In this document: positions 33,098 through 41,521 of the stretch, in pieces | How the letters are laid out: every line of letters starts with the position of its first letter | Position numbering within the stretch: position 1 is the stretch's first letter | Source: Glycomyces artemisiae | GTDB lineage: Bacteria > Actinomycetota > Actinomycetes > Mycobacteriales > Micromonosporaceae | Length of the DNA: 64,000 nt | Direction of reading: 5' to 3' | Assembly (NCBI RefSeq): GCF_003002955.1 | Contig: NZ_PVTJ01000002.1 | Coordinates: 558,001-622,000, forward strand | Notes under the pieces: generated by a model | The model's database searches: none | Seen by the model: only the letters and a program-made list of their open reading frames with translations | What the model was told of the DNA's origin: nothing | Program-made: the position numbers and the translations under genes

Positions 33098-33580
33098 ATG
33101 CCCGCCTTCCCGTACGCCGCCGCCGCGCTGCTCGCGCTGTCCTTCGTGGCAGGCTGCGGCGCGTTGGAAGAAGAGACCTCCTGCGACGAGCCCGGCGCGA
33201 CGTACTCGCAGGTGCTGCTGATCGACCTCGCAGACTCGGAGGAATGGGAGGAGTCGGTGGTCTTCCTCTTCTGCACGGAAGAGCGCACGGTCGCCATCGT
33301 CGACGAGAACGGCGACGGCTACACCAGCCTTGAAGACTTCCAGCGCAACAACGAGCTCTTCGAGGAAGGCGACAAGATGATCGTCACCGCCGACTTCCCC
33401 GCCATCGACTCCGAAGCCGACTTCGAAACCGTCCCCGCCAAGACGCCGCTCTTCACGACCTGGCAGATCATCGCCCTCGTGGCCGCCGGACTCGCCGTGA
33501 TCGCCCTGCCCATCTTCTTGATCAGCCGCCTCCGCAGAGCGAACCCGACCGGCATCGGCGACGCCTTCAAGGAGGAATAG
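33098..33580 (+). CDS. lipoprotein with an EF-hand-like loop and C-terminal anchor
   Basis: The 160-residue product has a signal peptide ending in a lipobox, LSFVAGC, with lipidated Cys20 (approximate). The mature part is acidic and contains DENGDGYTSLEDF near residues 69-81, which matches the calcium-coordinating spacing of an EF-hand loop. A second hydrophobic helix lies at about residues 120-142, followed by a short basic tail, so the protein may be anchored at both ends. No enzyme domain is seen. Calcium binding is a prediction from spacing only. Confidence 0.75.
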   Translation: MPAFPYAAAALLALSFVAGCGALEEETSCDEPGATYSQVLLIDLADSEEWEESVVFLFCTEERTVAIVDENGDGYTSLEDFQRNNELFEEGDKMIVTADFPAIDSEADFETVPAKTPLFTTWQIIALVAAGLAVIALPIFLISRLRRANPTGIGDAFKEE

Positions 33581-33624
33581 ACCAAGGGCATCACCTCCCC
33601 CCAGGACGGCGCCCCTGGAAACCG

Positions 33625-33654
33625 AGGGGCCGGACGCACCGGCGTCCGGCCCCT
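33625..33654. terminator. bidirectional hairpin terminator
   Basis: A 13-bp perfect stem (33625-33637 with 33642-33654) has loop ACCG, between convergent genes. Confidence 0.85.
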
Positions 33655-33660
33655 CTTCCA

Positions 33661-34350
33661 TCAACGAGCGAACGTCTCCCGCACCAACTCGCCGAGCTCG
33701 ACGGTCAGGTCCTCCACTGACTTCCCGCCAGGGCCGAAGTACTTGGAGTCGTGCGGGGTGTCGTACGTCTTGGGTTCGGACTTCACGGTCAACCGCAGAT
33801 TCTCCTCGGAGGCGACGCACCTGTACTCGTCGCTGGAAGTCCCCCAGTGCTGGATGCAGATGCCGTTCTCCCACCCGTCGAGCACTTCGTAGTCGGAGCT
33901 CCAACCGCTTGACGGCCAGTTGTCGATGTCGACTGTGCCCGAACCGGGCTTCTCATAGGGCTCGAACGAACTCCAGTCCCGGACCTCGACGGAGATCGTC
34001 AGGAGCTGTCCCTGGTTGGAAGCGGAATGCCACACCCAGTCGCAGGTGTAGACCGAGGCGTCATGCAGGTCGTCGCGAAGGATCTCGGGCTCGGCCACTT
34101 CGGCTTCGTCCCAGGCGAGGAGCGACGCCACAGCCTCCTCGTCGCCGAGGCACATGGAAATCCAGTCGTCTTGGAGGGTGAAGCGGAAGTCCGGACCCAA
34201 CTGGGCCAGGTACATGACAAGACTGGGCATCATGATGACGGCAACGACAATCCCGACCGAGAAGAGGACGGTCCGCAATCGTGACCCGGGAGCCCACTTG
34301 GCCGCTTCCCGACCGGCCTCGACAGCTGCTCGGTGGAGATGCTCAGTCAC
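33661..34350 (-). CDS. membrane-anchored protein, tandem paralogue B
   Basis: GTG at 34350 overlaps the upstream stop (GTGA) and gives 229 residues. One transmembrane helix (about residues 27-50) is followed by an extracytoplasmic domain with four cysteines, including YTCDWVW and GICIQHW. The C-terminus reads LTVELGELVRETF, nearly the same as that of the preceding gene product, and the cysteine positions correspond. The two are therefore duplicated genes. They sit at the end of a type VII-like cassette and could be cell-surface partners of its substrates. No named domain. Confidence 0.7.
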   Translation of the reverse strand: MTEHLHRAAVEAGREAAKWAPGSRLRTVLFSVGIVVAVIMMPSLVMYLAQLGPDFRFTLQDDWISMCLGDEEAVASLLAWDEAEVAEPEILRDDLHDASVYTCDWVWHSASNQGQLLTISVEVRDWSSFEPYEKPGSGTVDIDNWPSSGWSSDYEVLDGWENGICIQHWGTSSDEYRCVASEENLRLTVKSEPKTYDTPHDSKYFGPGGKSVEDLTVELGELVRETFAR

Positions 34351-35009
34351 TTCTTGAACGTCTCCCGCACCAGCGCTCCCAGCTCGACCGTCAGGTTCTT
34401 GATCGGGACGGCTTCCGGGCCGAACTCGGTGCTTGGGTACTCCCCCTGGGCGGTGAGAGGCCGGAGCTGGACGGTGATCTTGAGATTGCTGTCGGAGGCC
34501 AAGCATTCCGAATAGGGGGACGCAAGCAGCGAGTGGTCGATGCACACACCGTGCTCGAATCCATCGAGGGTATCGGCTTCGAGGACCCAGTCCCGCTGCG
34601 CAGGCGTCTGATCGAAGAGATAGTCGTATCCCTTCGGCTCACTGTCCTCGAAGACGGCGATCATTATCAAGAGTCGCTGCCCGGTGAGCCCGTCTGCGGC
34701 CGGATCCCACTCCCATTCGCAATCGTAGGAAGCGTACGACCCCTCGGATCCGTTGACTTGCGGAGCGGGGTTCGATGAGTTATCCAACCCCATGACATTC
34801 TGCGTAACGCCTTCGTCGCCGAAACAGGTCTCGGCCCAAGGATCAGGTGCCGAGAACTGGTACTGGACTCTCGGGCCGGTGAGGTACGGGAGCGTGACCG
34901 CCAGGACCGCCACTACCGCCAGAAACGCTGCGAGCAACATGAAAAACCTCAGGCGCTCGCCGCGTTTCGGTCGCTGCCATCGCGGGACCGGCTCAGACTG
35001 CGGATTCAT
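34347..35009 (-). CDS. membrane-anchored protein, tandem paralogue A
   Basis: ATG at 35009 starts 220 residues. A basic, proline-containing cytosolic N-terminus is followed by a transmembrane helix at about residues 22-42. The outer domain has cysteines in ETCFGDE, YDCEWEW, HGVCIDH and SECLAS, and ends LTVELGALVRETFKK. The same four-cysteine plan recurs in the next gene. Paired cysteines suggest two disulfides. It overlaps the gene upstream by 17 bp, so all four genes of this cassette are coupled. Confidence 0.7.
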   Translation of the reverse strand: MNPQSEPVPRWQRPKRGERLRFFMLLAAFLAVVAVLAVTLPYLTGPRVQYQFSAPDPWAETCFGDEGVTQNVMGLDNSSNPAPQVNGSEGSYASYDCEWEWDPAADGLTGQRLLIMIAVFEDSEPKGYDYLFDQTPAQRDWVLEADTLDGFEHGVCIDHSLLASPYSECLASDSNLKITVQLRPLTAQGEYPSTEFGPEAVPIKNLTVELGALVRETFKK

Positions 35010-35946
35010 GGTGAAAGCTCTCGGTGTTGACTTCATCGGCTCCGGGGGGAGCCGGAATAGCCATCTCACGCATGGTCCATTCGCTCCGTATGGTCTCGAT
35101 CTCCGTTGCGATACCCTCGTCGGCATCGTGAACCGCAGACTCGATCCCCACGAGCAGCACACTCATCGATTCGACCAGCTCATCTGAGTCCGAGGCAGAA
35201 AGTTCCGAGTACGTCTGGTTGAACGCGTAGATACTCGAAACCAGCGAGCCTGCGCCGCTGGAGACCGCACCGCCGAGCGCGGCTGCCGCCCCACCAGCCG
35301 CGGCGATGCCGAAGCCTGCGGCAGCAATCCCGGCGACTCCGATCGCCAGGTTGACCTCCAGCGCCTTCTGCGTCTCCTTGTACTTGTCGATCATCTGGTC
35401 GGCCAGCGAAAGTGCCTGCGTCAAGAGGTCTCGGACTGCCTGCTGGCCTCCGCGCACAGTCGCCTCTAGCGAAGCGCTCGCATTGATCGTCGCTGCGAAG
35501 AGTTCCGCCTGGCGCGCCTGCGCGGGAGAATAGCCGGCGAAATACTCCTCGAAGGCCTCCGCGGCATCGCCATACCAGTTGCCGATCTTGCCGAGAATGT
35601 TTCCCGGTGCTCCTTCGATACCGACCATGTCGAGCGCTGTTGCCTCGAAGTGGACTGTCGCTTCCTGGTACGGGACCGGGTCGATGCCGACCAGGTACCG
35701 GCAGCGGTCGGGGAGGTCTGCGAGCACCGCGGCATCGCTGCCGATGATCACTGGATCCTGTGCGGAGCGGTACTTGTCGTATAGCGCGTTGAGCCAAGGG
35801 CCCACGAGAGGGATGGCATCGACGGCGACGCTCGCCCAGAACTCGTCGATAGCCTGCTCAAGCGCCTTCATGTCGTAGAGCTTCAGTGCAAGGTCGTAGA
35901 GATCCCCGTCGAGCTGTTCGAGGGTGTACAGGTCGCCTTCAGTCAA
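34993..35946 (-). CDS. WXG-like protein of the second type VII-like cassette
   Basis: TTG at 35946 follows AAAGG at 8 nt. The 317-residue helical protein has a WxG turn, NWYGDAAEAFEEYF, near residue 125, then long helices and a Gly/Ala-rich hydrophobic region at about 205-240 (VAGIAAAGFGIAAAGG). This mirrors the protein at 5025-6107: WXG hairpin, hydrophobic middle, polar end. It is probably a type VII substrate or pore-like partner. The function of the C-terminal third is unknown. Confidence 0.6.
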   Translation of the reverse strand: MTEGDLYTLEQLDGDLYDLALKLYDMKALEQAIDEFWASVAVDAIPLVGPWLNALYDKYRSAQDPVIIGSDAAVLADLPDRCRYLVGIDPVPYQEATVHFEATALDMVGIEGAPGNILGKIGNWYGDAAEAFEEYFAGYSPAQARQAELFAATINASASLEATVRGGQQAVRDLLTQALSLADQMIDKYKETQKALEVNLAIGVAGIAAAGFGIAAAGGAAAALGGAVSSGAGSLVSSIYAFNQTYSELSASDSDELVESMSVLLVGIESAVHDADEGIATEIETIRSEWTMREMAIPAPPGADEVNTESFHHESAV

Positions 35947-35973
35947 GGTTGCGGCCTTTCAAGGTCGGATCAG

Positions 35974-36414
35974 TCAATCCTTTGGGATGGGTGCGCCGCT
36001 ACCGGCGGGGTATGTCGGTGGCGGTGGCGGCGCGGGTGTGTTGCCGTTGGGGAAGTCGTCCGCTTTGGACGCGTCGAAGTCAGCGCGGGTCTCGTCGTCT
36101 GCGTCGGCGTAGGTCTCCGAGACGGTGATCAGCGTCGCCGCGGCTGCTTCGATGTTCTGGCTGCTCATCGCGAAGACGTACTGGACGTCATCACGGAGCG
36201 AGACTAGGGCCGATCCGGATCTGAGCGCGCTTTGGCCGCGGGCGACGATGCCCGAAGCGGGTGGCGGGTCGAGGCTGTAGGCCCCGGTTTCGTCGATCTG
36301 TGAGGAGAATCCGCTGTACAACTCCGCGAGGGGGCGGAGGTCGTTCTGGGCTACTTCGTAGAGCTCGTAGAGGTCGGCGGCGAATTGGCCGCCGGAGCCG
36401 GGGGAGTCGGGCAT
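35974..36414 (-). CDS. type VII secretion target-like protein with YxxxD motif
   Basis: The 146-residue product has two helical parts (about residues 10-40 and 68-102) and a YxxxD motif (Tyr102 and Asp106 in TYADADDE) directly after the second helix, as in ESX substrates. The C-terminus is disordered and proline-rich. It heads a four-gene minus-strand operon with the WXG-like protein and the two cysteine-containing anchored proteins. No secretion ATPase is nearby, so export would rely on an ESX system elsewhere. Confidence 0.6.
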   Translation of the reverse strand: MPDSPGSGGQFAADLYELYEVAQNDLRPLAELYSGFSSQIDETGAYSLDPPPASGIVARGQSALRSGSALVSLRDDVQYVFAMSSQNIEAAAATLITVSETYADADDETRADFDASKADDFPNGNTPAPPPPPTYPAGSGAPIPKD

Positions 36415-36516
36415 GCGGGTGCTCCTGGGGAAGGTGGGGAAGGAGGCGTCGTTGCGGGACTACATGAGGTTACTACGGGAATGTCGATGATGCGGTACTT
36501 AGAGAGGGCATGGCGA

Positions 36517-36543
36517 AAGGGGCCGAACAGCGTTCGGCCCCTT
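36517..36543. terminator. hairpin terminator of the ABC importer operon
   Basis: AAGGGGCCGAAC (36517-36528) pairs with GTTCGGCCCCTT (36532-36543), a 12-bp perfect stem. Confidence 0.85.
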
Positions 36544-36551
36544 GGGTGTGT

Positions 36552-37463
36552 TCAGCCTTTGATGGCTCCGGTGAGGACGCCTGAAGTGAAGTAGCGCTGG
36601 AGGAACGGGTAGACCACCAGGATGGGGACGGTCGCCAGGACGATGACCGCCATTTGGAGGGTGACGCCCGGTGGGGGCGGGGCGTCGGGGGAGACGACGG
36701 CTCCGGGGATTTGGACTCCGGCGAGGACGTACTGCTGGAGGACCACTTGGATGGGCCACTTCTCGGAGTCGTTGATGTAGAGGAGGGCGTTGAAGTAGGT
36801 GTTCCAGTAGCCGACGGCGTAGAACAGGCCCATCACGGCCAGAACGGGTTTGGAGAGCGGGAGGACGATGCGGAGGAAGATCCTCCATTCGCCTGCGCCG
36901 TCGATCCTCGCCGCCTCGATGAGTTCTTCGGGGAGTCCTTGGAAGAAGTTCCTGATGACGATCATGTTGAAGGCCGAGATGAGGCCCGGGATGATCAGGG
37001 ACCAGGTGGAGTCCAGGAGGCCGAGGTACTTGACGAGCATGAAGTTGGGGATGATCCCGGCGCTGAAGAACATCGTCGCCAGTACCAGGATCAGCACCGC
37101 CTTCGCGCCGGGCACTTGGCGGGTGCGGGCCAGGCCCCATGCCAGCATCGAGGTCGCCGCGAGCGAGAGGATGGTGCCGACCACCGTGATGAACAGCGAG
37201 TTGGTGAGACCTTGGGTCACCGTGCCGCCGTTGAAGATCGCGCGGTAGGCGTCGAGGGAGAACTCGGTCGGGAAGACCACGCCCGCGCGGGCTTGGGAGG
37301 GCGAGGCGAAGCTCATCGCGATCACGTAGACGAGCGGGTAGATCATGGTGATCACGATCAGGACGATCACCAGCGCCTTCACCGCTCTGACCCAAACGGA
37401 CGGCGGGCTCATCCACGGCGGGAGGCTGTTCTTGCCCTGGCGGGACAGTGTCGCTGCGGTCAT
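36552..37463 (-). CDS. carbohydrate ABC transporter permease (LplC/YtcP-like)
   Basis: ATG at 37463 overlaps the stop of the other permease gene. The 303-residue product has six transmembrane helices and the inner-membrane EAA loop as EELIEAARIDGAGEWRIFLRIVLP (about residues 190-213), which docks the ATPase. Features such as NMIVIRNFFQGLP and the C-terminal RYFTSGVLTGAIKG are typical of the LplC/YtcP group, which imports oligosaccharides from plant or algal polysaccharides. No ATPase gene is present in the operon. Confidence 0.95.
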   Translation of the reverse strand: MTAATLSRQGKNSLPPWMSPPSVWVRAVKALVIVLIVITMIYPLVYVIAMSFASPSQARAGVVFPTEFSLDAYRAIFNGGTVTQGLTNSLFITVVGTILSLAATSMLAWGLARTRQVPGAKAVLILVLATMFFSAGIIPNFMLVKYLGLLDSTWSLIIPGLISAFNMIVIRNFFQGLPEELIEAARIDGAGEWRIFLRIVLPLSKPVLAVMGLFYAVGYWNTYFNALLYINDSEKWPIQVVLQQYVLAGVQIPGAVVSPDAPPPPGVTLQMAVIVLATVPILVVYPFLQRYFTSGVLTGAIKG

Positions 37464-38443
37464 CAGAAGATCCCCTCTCCGCCGAGGCGCTTGGCGAGCC
37501 GGTTGGCCGACAGGACGAGAATGGTGCCGATGATCCCCTTGAGCAGGCCCGCCGCGGTGGCGATGCCCCATTGGCCGCCCATCACGCCGCGGAAGTAGAC
37601 GAACGTGTCGAGCACCTGAGCGGCGTCGGCGCCGACCATGGGCTGCTGCAACAGGAGCTGCTCGAAGCCGACCGTCAGGATCGACCCGATGTTGAGGATC
37701 AGGAGCAGGGTCGCGACCGGGACGAGGGCCGGGAGGGTGATGTGCCAGGTCCGCTGCCACGGGGTGGCGCCGTCGATCGCGGCGGCCTCGTAGCGGTCGT
37801 GCGGGATTCCGGCGATGGCGGCGAAGAAGATGATCGTCCCCCAGCCGACGTCCTTCCACATGCCTTGGGCGACAACGAGGAGCTTGAAGGTGTCCGCGTT
37901 CGTCATCGCGTCGAACCCGGGCATCCCCATGCCGTCGAGGAGGCCGGCCACGAGTCCGCCGCCGCCGAGCACCTGCTGCCACACCGAGATGACGATGACC
38001 CACGACAGGAAGTGCGGCAGGTAGACCACGGTCTGGACGAAGCGCTTGGCCCGTTCGGAGATCAGCGAGTTGAGCAGCAGCGCGAGGGCGATCGGGGCAG
38101 TGAAGGCGAAGACCAGTTGCAGCACCGCGATGATGAGCGTGTTGCGCAGGGCCGTGAGCACTTCGGGGTCGGTCCAGATCGCGGTGAAGTTCGCGAAGCC
38201 GACCCACGGCGAGCCCTCGATGCCGCGGAACGGCGAGTAGTCCTGGAATGCGACCACGTTGCCCAGCATGGGAACGTACGCGAACACCAGGAAGAACAGC
38301 GCGCCCGGGACGATGAATGTATAGGCCCAGCGCTCGCGCCAGATGCGCTGGCGCAGTGAGGGCTTGCGCGGCTTCGGCGGTGCTGGCGGCCCCGGGGCCC
38401 GCGCGGTGCGGGCCTCGGGGCTTTCGGCGATGTTCACGCTCAC
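37463..38443 (-). CDS. carbohydrate ABC transporter permease (LplB-like)
   Basis: GTG at 38443 overlaps the stop of the binding-protein gene (GTGA). The 326-residue product has a proline-rich N-terminal tail, six transmembrane helices and an EAA loop reading RYEAAAIDGATPWQRTWHITLP near residue 225. AFQDYSPFRGIEGSPWVGF in the first periplasmic loop and the LSWVIVISV segment are characteristic of LplB/YteP permeases. It pairs with the permease at 36552 to form the membrane channel. Confidence 0.95.
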   Translation of the reverse strand: MSVNIAESPEARTARAPGPPAPPKPRKPSLRQRIWRERWAYTFIVPGALFFLVFAYVPMLGNVVAFQDYSPFRGIEGSPWVGFANFTAIWTDPEVLTALRNTLIIAVLQLVFAFTAPIALALLLNSLISERAKRFVQTVVYLPHFLSWVIVISVWQQVLGGGGLVAGLLDGMGMPGFDAMTNADTFKLLVVAQGMWKDVGWGTIIFFAAIAGIPHDRYEAAAIDGATPWQRTWHITLPALVPVATLLLILNIGSILTVGFEQLLLQQPMVGADAAQVLDTFVYFRGVMGGQWGIATAAGLLKGIIGTILVLSANRLAKRLGGEGIF

Positions 38444-40098
38444 TTGCCCGCGTCCTTGAGCGCCTGGGCGTATTCGTCGCGGACCTGGGTGCCGCCCTGC
38501 GACATGTAGTTGGAGACGAACGAGTCGAGGCTGTCGATCGAGTCGCGGCCGGTGATGACGCCGTTCTCGAAGTCCGTGACGAGCTGCTTCAGCTGCGCGC
38601 CCTTGGTGACGAAGGTCTGCGACGCGCCTTCGAGCCCTTCGAGCGGGCGCACGATCGAGTTCTGCGCCAGCGACTCCATGACGGTGGTGAAGGAGTCGAC
38701 CCACGGGGCCGCGTCGGGGTGGAACCGGTACGAGTTGTCGCCGGAGACGACGCCGACGTACTGGACGCCCTTCTCGATCTGGTTGTCGGGGATGGGGATC
38801 GGGATGCCGTGCTCGTCGAGGCTGTAGTGGCGTCCCTCGATGCCGTTGGCGATGAACATCTGCTCCTCGGAGCCGTACGGGGCCGAGAGGTAGTCGAGCA
38901 CGTTGAGGATCTCGGTGAGCCGGTCCTCGTCCTCGGCCGCGGCGGCCGAGACACAGGTGGAGCGGCCGTACGGGACGTTGCGGACGGCGAGCTGGGCGGA
39001 GCCGTCGAAGCCGGGCATGTCGAAGAAGTCGAACGTGGCGCCCGGCAGGTCCTTCTCCCACTGCGGCAGGCCGGTGCTGCCGATGGAGGCGCCCACGGCG
39101 TCGTAGCGCAGCGCAGCGCCCGAGACGATGTCGGTCGCGGTGGGGGACATGGAGACCGGGTCGAAGATCCCTTCAGACCAGGCGCGGGCGAGCCATTCGA
39201 GCATGGCCTTGTAGTTCTCGGTCTCGATCATGTGCACGAGGTCGCCATCGCCGTTCTGCTGCCACTCGGGGCCGGTCTTGAACAGGCGCTGGAACATCAG
39301 GGCCGTGGCCGGGTCGTACTTGTTGAGCCCGTACACCTGCTGGCCGCCGGGCCCGGAGCCGAGGGCCGAGACCTCCTTGAGCATCGTGAACAGCTGGTCG
39401 GCGTCGGACGGGGCGCGGCCGATCGAGGTCTGGTCGACCAGGTCGGTGCGCATCGTGGGGACGTTGGTGAGCGCCCAGACGATCGAGGGGATCTGGTAGA
39501 TGCGGCCGTCCTTCAGGCTCGCCTTCCAGATCTCCTCCTTGCGCGCGGCCAGGTTGGGCCACTTCAGGATGTTGTCGCCAGAGAGGGTCTCGGAGAGGTC
39601 GGCGAACGCGCCGTCGCGGATGCCCTGGAGGTTCACGGCGTTCTGGTCGTCGACGAACACCAGGTCCGGCACTTCGCCGGAGGCGAGCATCGTCGCGAAC
39701 TTCTCGTAGAACACCGGCTGCGGCACGAACTGCGGTTCGAAGGAGACGCCGAGGCGCTCGTTCAGCTCCTGCCAGTACGGGTTGTCCTCAAGCGGTGTCG
39801 CCGGGTCGCCCCACGTCAACTGGAACGTCGTGACCTTGCCGCCCGAGCCTGGCTCGCGCTCGACGGACTTGAAGAAGGTCGTCACCTGCTCGGTGTAGAC
39901 CGACTCCATTCCCGGTGTGTCGCTGGTGAAGTACGGCTGCACGTCGAGTTCGGGCGCGGGCTGGAACGTGGGGATGTCGTAGTCGCCGCCCGCGGCGCCT
40001 CCGGCGCTGCCGGAGCAGGCGGCGGTGGAGCCGACGGTGGCGGCCGCGGCGGCGGCGCCGACCGCGCCGAGAAGCCGGCGGCGGGTGAATTCGGCCAT
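38440..40098 (-). CDS. extracellular solute-binding lipoprotein (LipO/LplA-like)
   Basis: ATG at 40098 lies 7 nt after GGAGG. The product has 552 residues. The N-terminus combines a twin-arginine-like TRRRLLGAVG stretch with a lipobox STAAC, so the protein is exported and lipid-anchored. The size and motifs (YWQELNERLGV, GEVPDLVFVDD, YGLNKYDP) match the large binding proteins of the LipO/YtcQ family that serve oligosaccharide importers. First gene of the importer operon. An ATCAACGTTGAT palindrome just upstream may be the operator of a LacI-type regulator. Confidence 0.94.
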   Translation of the reverse strand: MAEFTRRRLLGAVGAAAAAATVGSTAACSGSAGGAAGGDYDIPTFQPAPELDVQPYFTSDTPGMESVYTEQVTTFFKSVEREPGSGGKVTTFQLTWGDPATPLEDNPYWQELNERLGVSFEPQFVPQPVFYEKFATMLASGEVPDLVFVDDQNAVNLQGIRDGAFADLSETLSGDNILKWPNLAARKEEIWKASLKDGRIYQIPSIVWALTNVPTMRTDLVDQTSIGRAPSDADQLFTMLKEVSALGSGPGGQQVYGLNKYDPATALMFQRLFKTGPEWQQNGDGDLVHMIETENYKAMLEWLARAWSEGIFDPVSMSPTATDIVSGAALRYDAVGASIGSTGLPQWEKDLPGATFDFFDMPGFDGSAQLAVRNVPYGRSTCVSAAAAEDEDRLTEILNVLDYLSAPYGSEEQMFIANGIEGRHYSLDEHGIPIPIPDNQIEKGVQYVGVVSGDNSYRFHPDAAPWVDSFTTVMESLAQNSIVRPLEGLEGASQTFVTKGAQLKQLVTDFENGVITGRDSIDSLDSFVSNYMSQGGTQVRDEYAQALKDAGK

Positions 40099-40113
40099 GA
40101 GGGGCCTCCTTTG

Positions 40114-40125
40114 ATCAACGTTGAT
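40114..40125. promoter_or_regulatory. 12-bp palindrome upstream of the importer operon
   Basis: ATCAACGTTGAT is a perfect palindrome 16 bp before the binding-protein start, flanked by TTG and GC. Sites of this kind are used by LacI-family sugar regulators. Confidence 0.5.
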
Positions 40126-40157
40126 GCTGGTGAGGGATAACTTGCTGGTCACGGGAC

Positions 40158-40170
40158 AGAGAACGGTATC
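40158..40170 (+). promoter_or_regulatory. shared 13-bp motif, site 1
   Basis: AGAGAACGGTATC matches the motif AGARACCGNTATC at 11 of 13 positions. It lies 60 bp upstream of the solute-binding protein start. Confidence 0.4.
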
Positions 40171-40244
40171 AGTAAATATGGAGATCAGTCAATTAGATGT
40201 CGCTCCTTGCTGGATGTTCAAGTGAGAGAACGATTTCTATTCGG

Positions 40245-41252
40245 TCATGCCTGCCTCCACAGCGTCGTCGGGTCGACCCGGTGGGCCAGGTCCTCGCCGC
40301 GGACCCACCGCTCGGCCTCCTCGACCATGAACAGCCCCATGCGGGACAGCTCGTTGCCGTGCGAGCCCGCGACGTGCGGGGTGACGAACGCGTTCGGCAG
40401 GTCGTAGAGCGCCGAGTCGGCGGGGAGCGGCTCGGGGTGGGTCACGTCGATGACCGCGGAGAGGCGTCCGGCGGCGACCTCGGCGGTGAGCGCGTCGGTG
40501 TCGACCAGGCGTCCGCGGGCGGTGTTGACGACGACGGTGCCGTCCTTCATGGCGGCCAGGCGCTCTGCGCTGATGAGCTTCGCGGTCTCGGGGAGGTCGG
40601 GGGCGTGGACGCTGACGATGTCGCACTGGGCGATGAGCGAGTCGAGGTCCACGAGTTCGGCGCCGAGCTCGGCGGCCTCGGCCTCGTCCAGGTACGGGTC
40701 GGCGACGAGGACGTCGAAGTCGAAGGGCCGCAGCAGCTCGATCACGCGGCGGCCGATCTTGGAGGCGCCGACGATGCCGATGGTGCGCCCGAAGTTCCCG
40801 ACCTCGGGGTGGACGTATCCGAGCGTGAACGACCGCTGCGCGCGGAAGTCCTCGCGCAGGTTGAAGATCCCCTTGCCCGCCATGAGGATCGAGGCGAGCG
40901 TGTACTCGGCGACCGGCAGCGCGTTCGCGCCGGAGGACGAGGAGACCGCCAGGCCCCGCTCCCAGCCCTCCTGGGCGACGATCGACTTCACCGTCCCGGC
41001 CGCGTGCAGCACGGCCCGCAGCCGCGGCGCCTTCGCGAGCGCCTCGGCGTCGAGCCGCGGCACGCCCCAGCTGGAGACGAGCACCTCGGCCTCGGCCCAG
41101 ACCGGCTGCACGGCCGGGTCGGCGAAGTCCTGGGCGACCAGACCGGGGTCGACGTCGAGCGCGTCGCGCAGGCGCCGCATGAGCGGGTCGGGGAAGAGGA
41201 GGGGGAGGAACTCGGGGCTCATGGCGAGCAGCGCCCTCGGTCGGTCAGCCAC
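40245..41252 (-). CDS. D-isomer-specific 2-hydroxyacid dehydrogenase
   Basis: GTG at 41252 gives 335 residues. The Rossmann loop is IGIVGASKIGRRV near residues 155-167, with Gly-x-Ser in place of the usual second glycine. Active-site Arg is in VNTARGRLVD (about 240), Glu in HPEPLP (about 270) and His in TPHVAGSHG (about 290), all intact. The enzyme reduces or oxidises 2-keto/2-hydroxy acids with NAD(P). Placed between an oligosaccharide importer and a uronic-acid-polymer lyase, it may act on sugar acids released by the lyase. That is contextual inference. Confidence 0.92.
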   Translation of the reverse strand: MADRPRALLAMSPEFLPLLFPDPLMRRLRDALDVDPGLVAQDFADPAVQPVWAEAEVLVSSWGVPRLDAEALAKAPRLRAVLHAAGTVKSIVAQEGWERGLAVSSSSGANALPVAEYTLASILMAGKGIFNLREDFRAQRSFTLGYVHPEVGNFGRTIGIVGASKIGRRVIELLRPFDFDVLVADPYLDEAEAAELGAELVDLDSLIAQCDIVSVHAPDLPETAKLISAERLAAMKDGTVVVNTARGRLVDTDALTAEVAAGRLSAVIDVTHPEPLPADSALYDLPNAFVTPHVAGSHGNELSRMGLFMVEEAERWVRGEDLAHRVDPTTLWRQA

Positions 41253-41277
41253 GCGGGGTCCTTCGATCAGCCGAATA

Positions 41278-41290
41278 GATATCGGTTTCT
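41278..41290 (-). promoter_or_regulatory. shared 13-bp motif, site 2
   Basis: On the minus strand this reads AGAAACCGATATC, a full match to AGARACCGNTATC, 26 bp upstream of the dehydrogenase start. Confidence 0.55.
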
Positions 41291-41461
41291 AGATTAGGGA
41301 TCACCTGACAGCTTGTCGAGCCTCTGTCATCGATGAATCCCCATGCCCTGGCGTGGTCGATCTGTAGTTAGGACATGACTTTCCAGCTAGACAAGCGATT
41401 CGAGTAACATAACGATTCGGTAACCTCGCGAGCGGCATCTCCCGGAAACGCCGGATTGTGC

Positions 41462-41511
41462 AGAGACCGTTATCTGTCCCGTCCTTGATTCGAGGAGCAG
41501 AAACCGCTATC
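41462..41511 (+). promoter_or_regulatory. shared 13-bp motif, sites 3 and 4
   Basis: AGAGACCGTTATC (41462-41474) and AGAAACCGCTATC (41499-41511) stand 37 bp apart, just upstream of the lyase start at 41522. With sites 1 and 2 they tie the importer, dehydrogenase and lyase to one regulator, not present in the window. Confidence 0.55.
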
Positions 41512-41521
41512 GTCCGCATAG

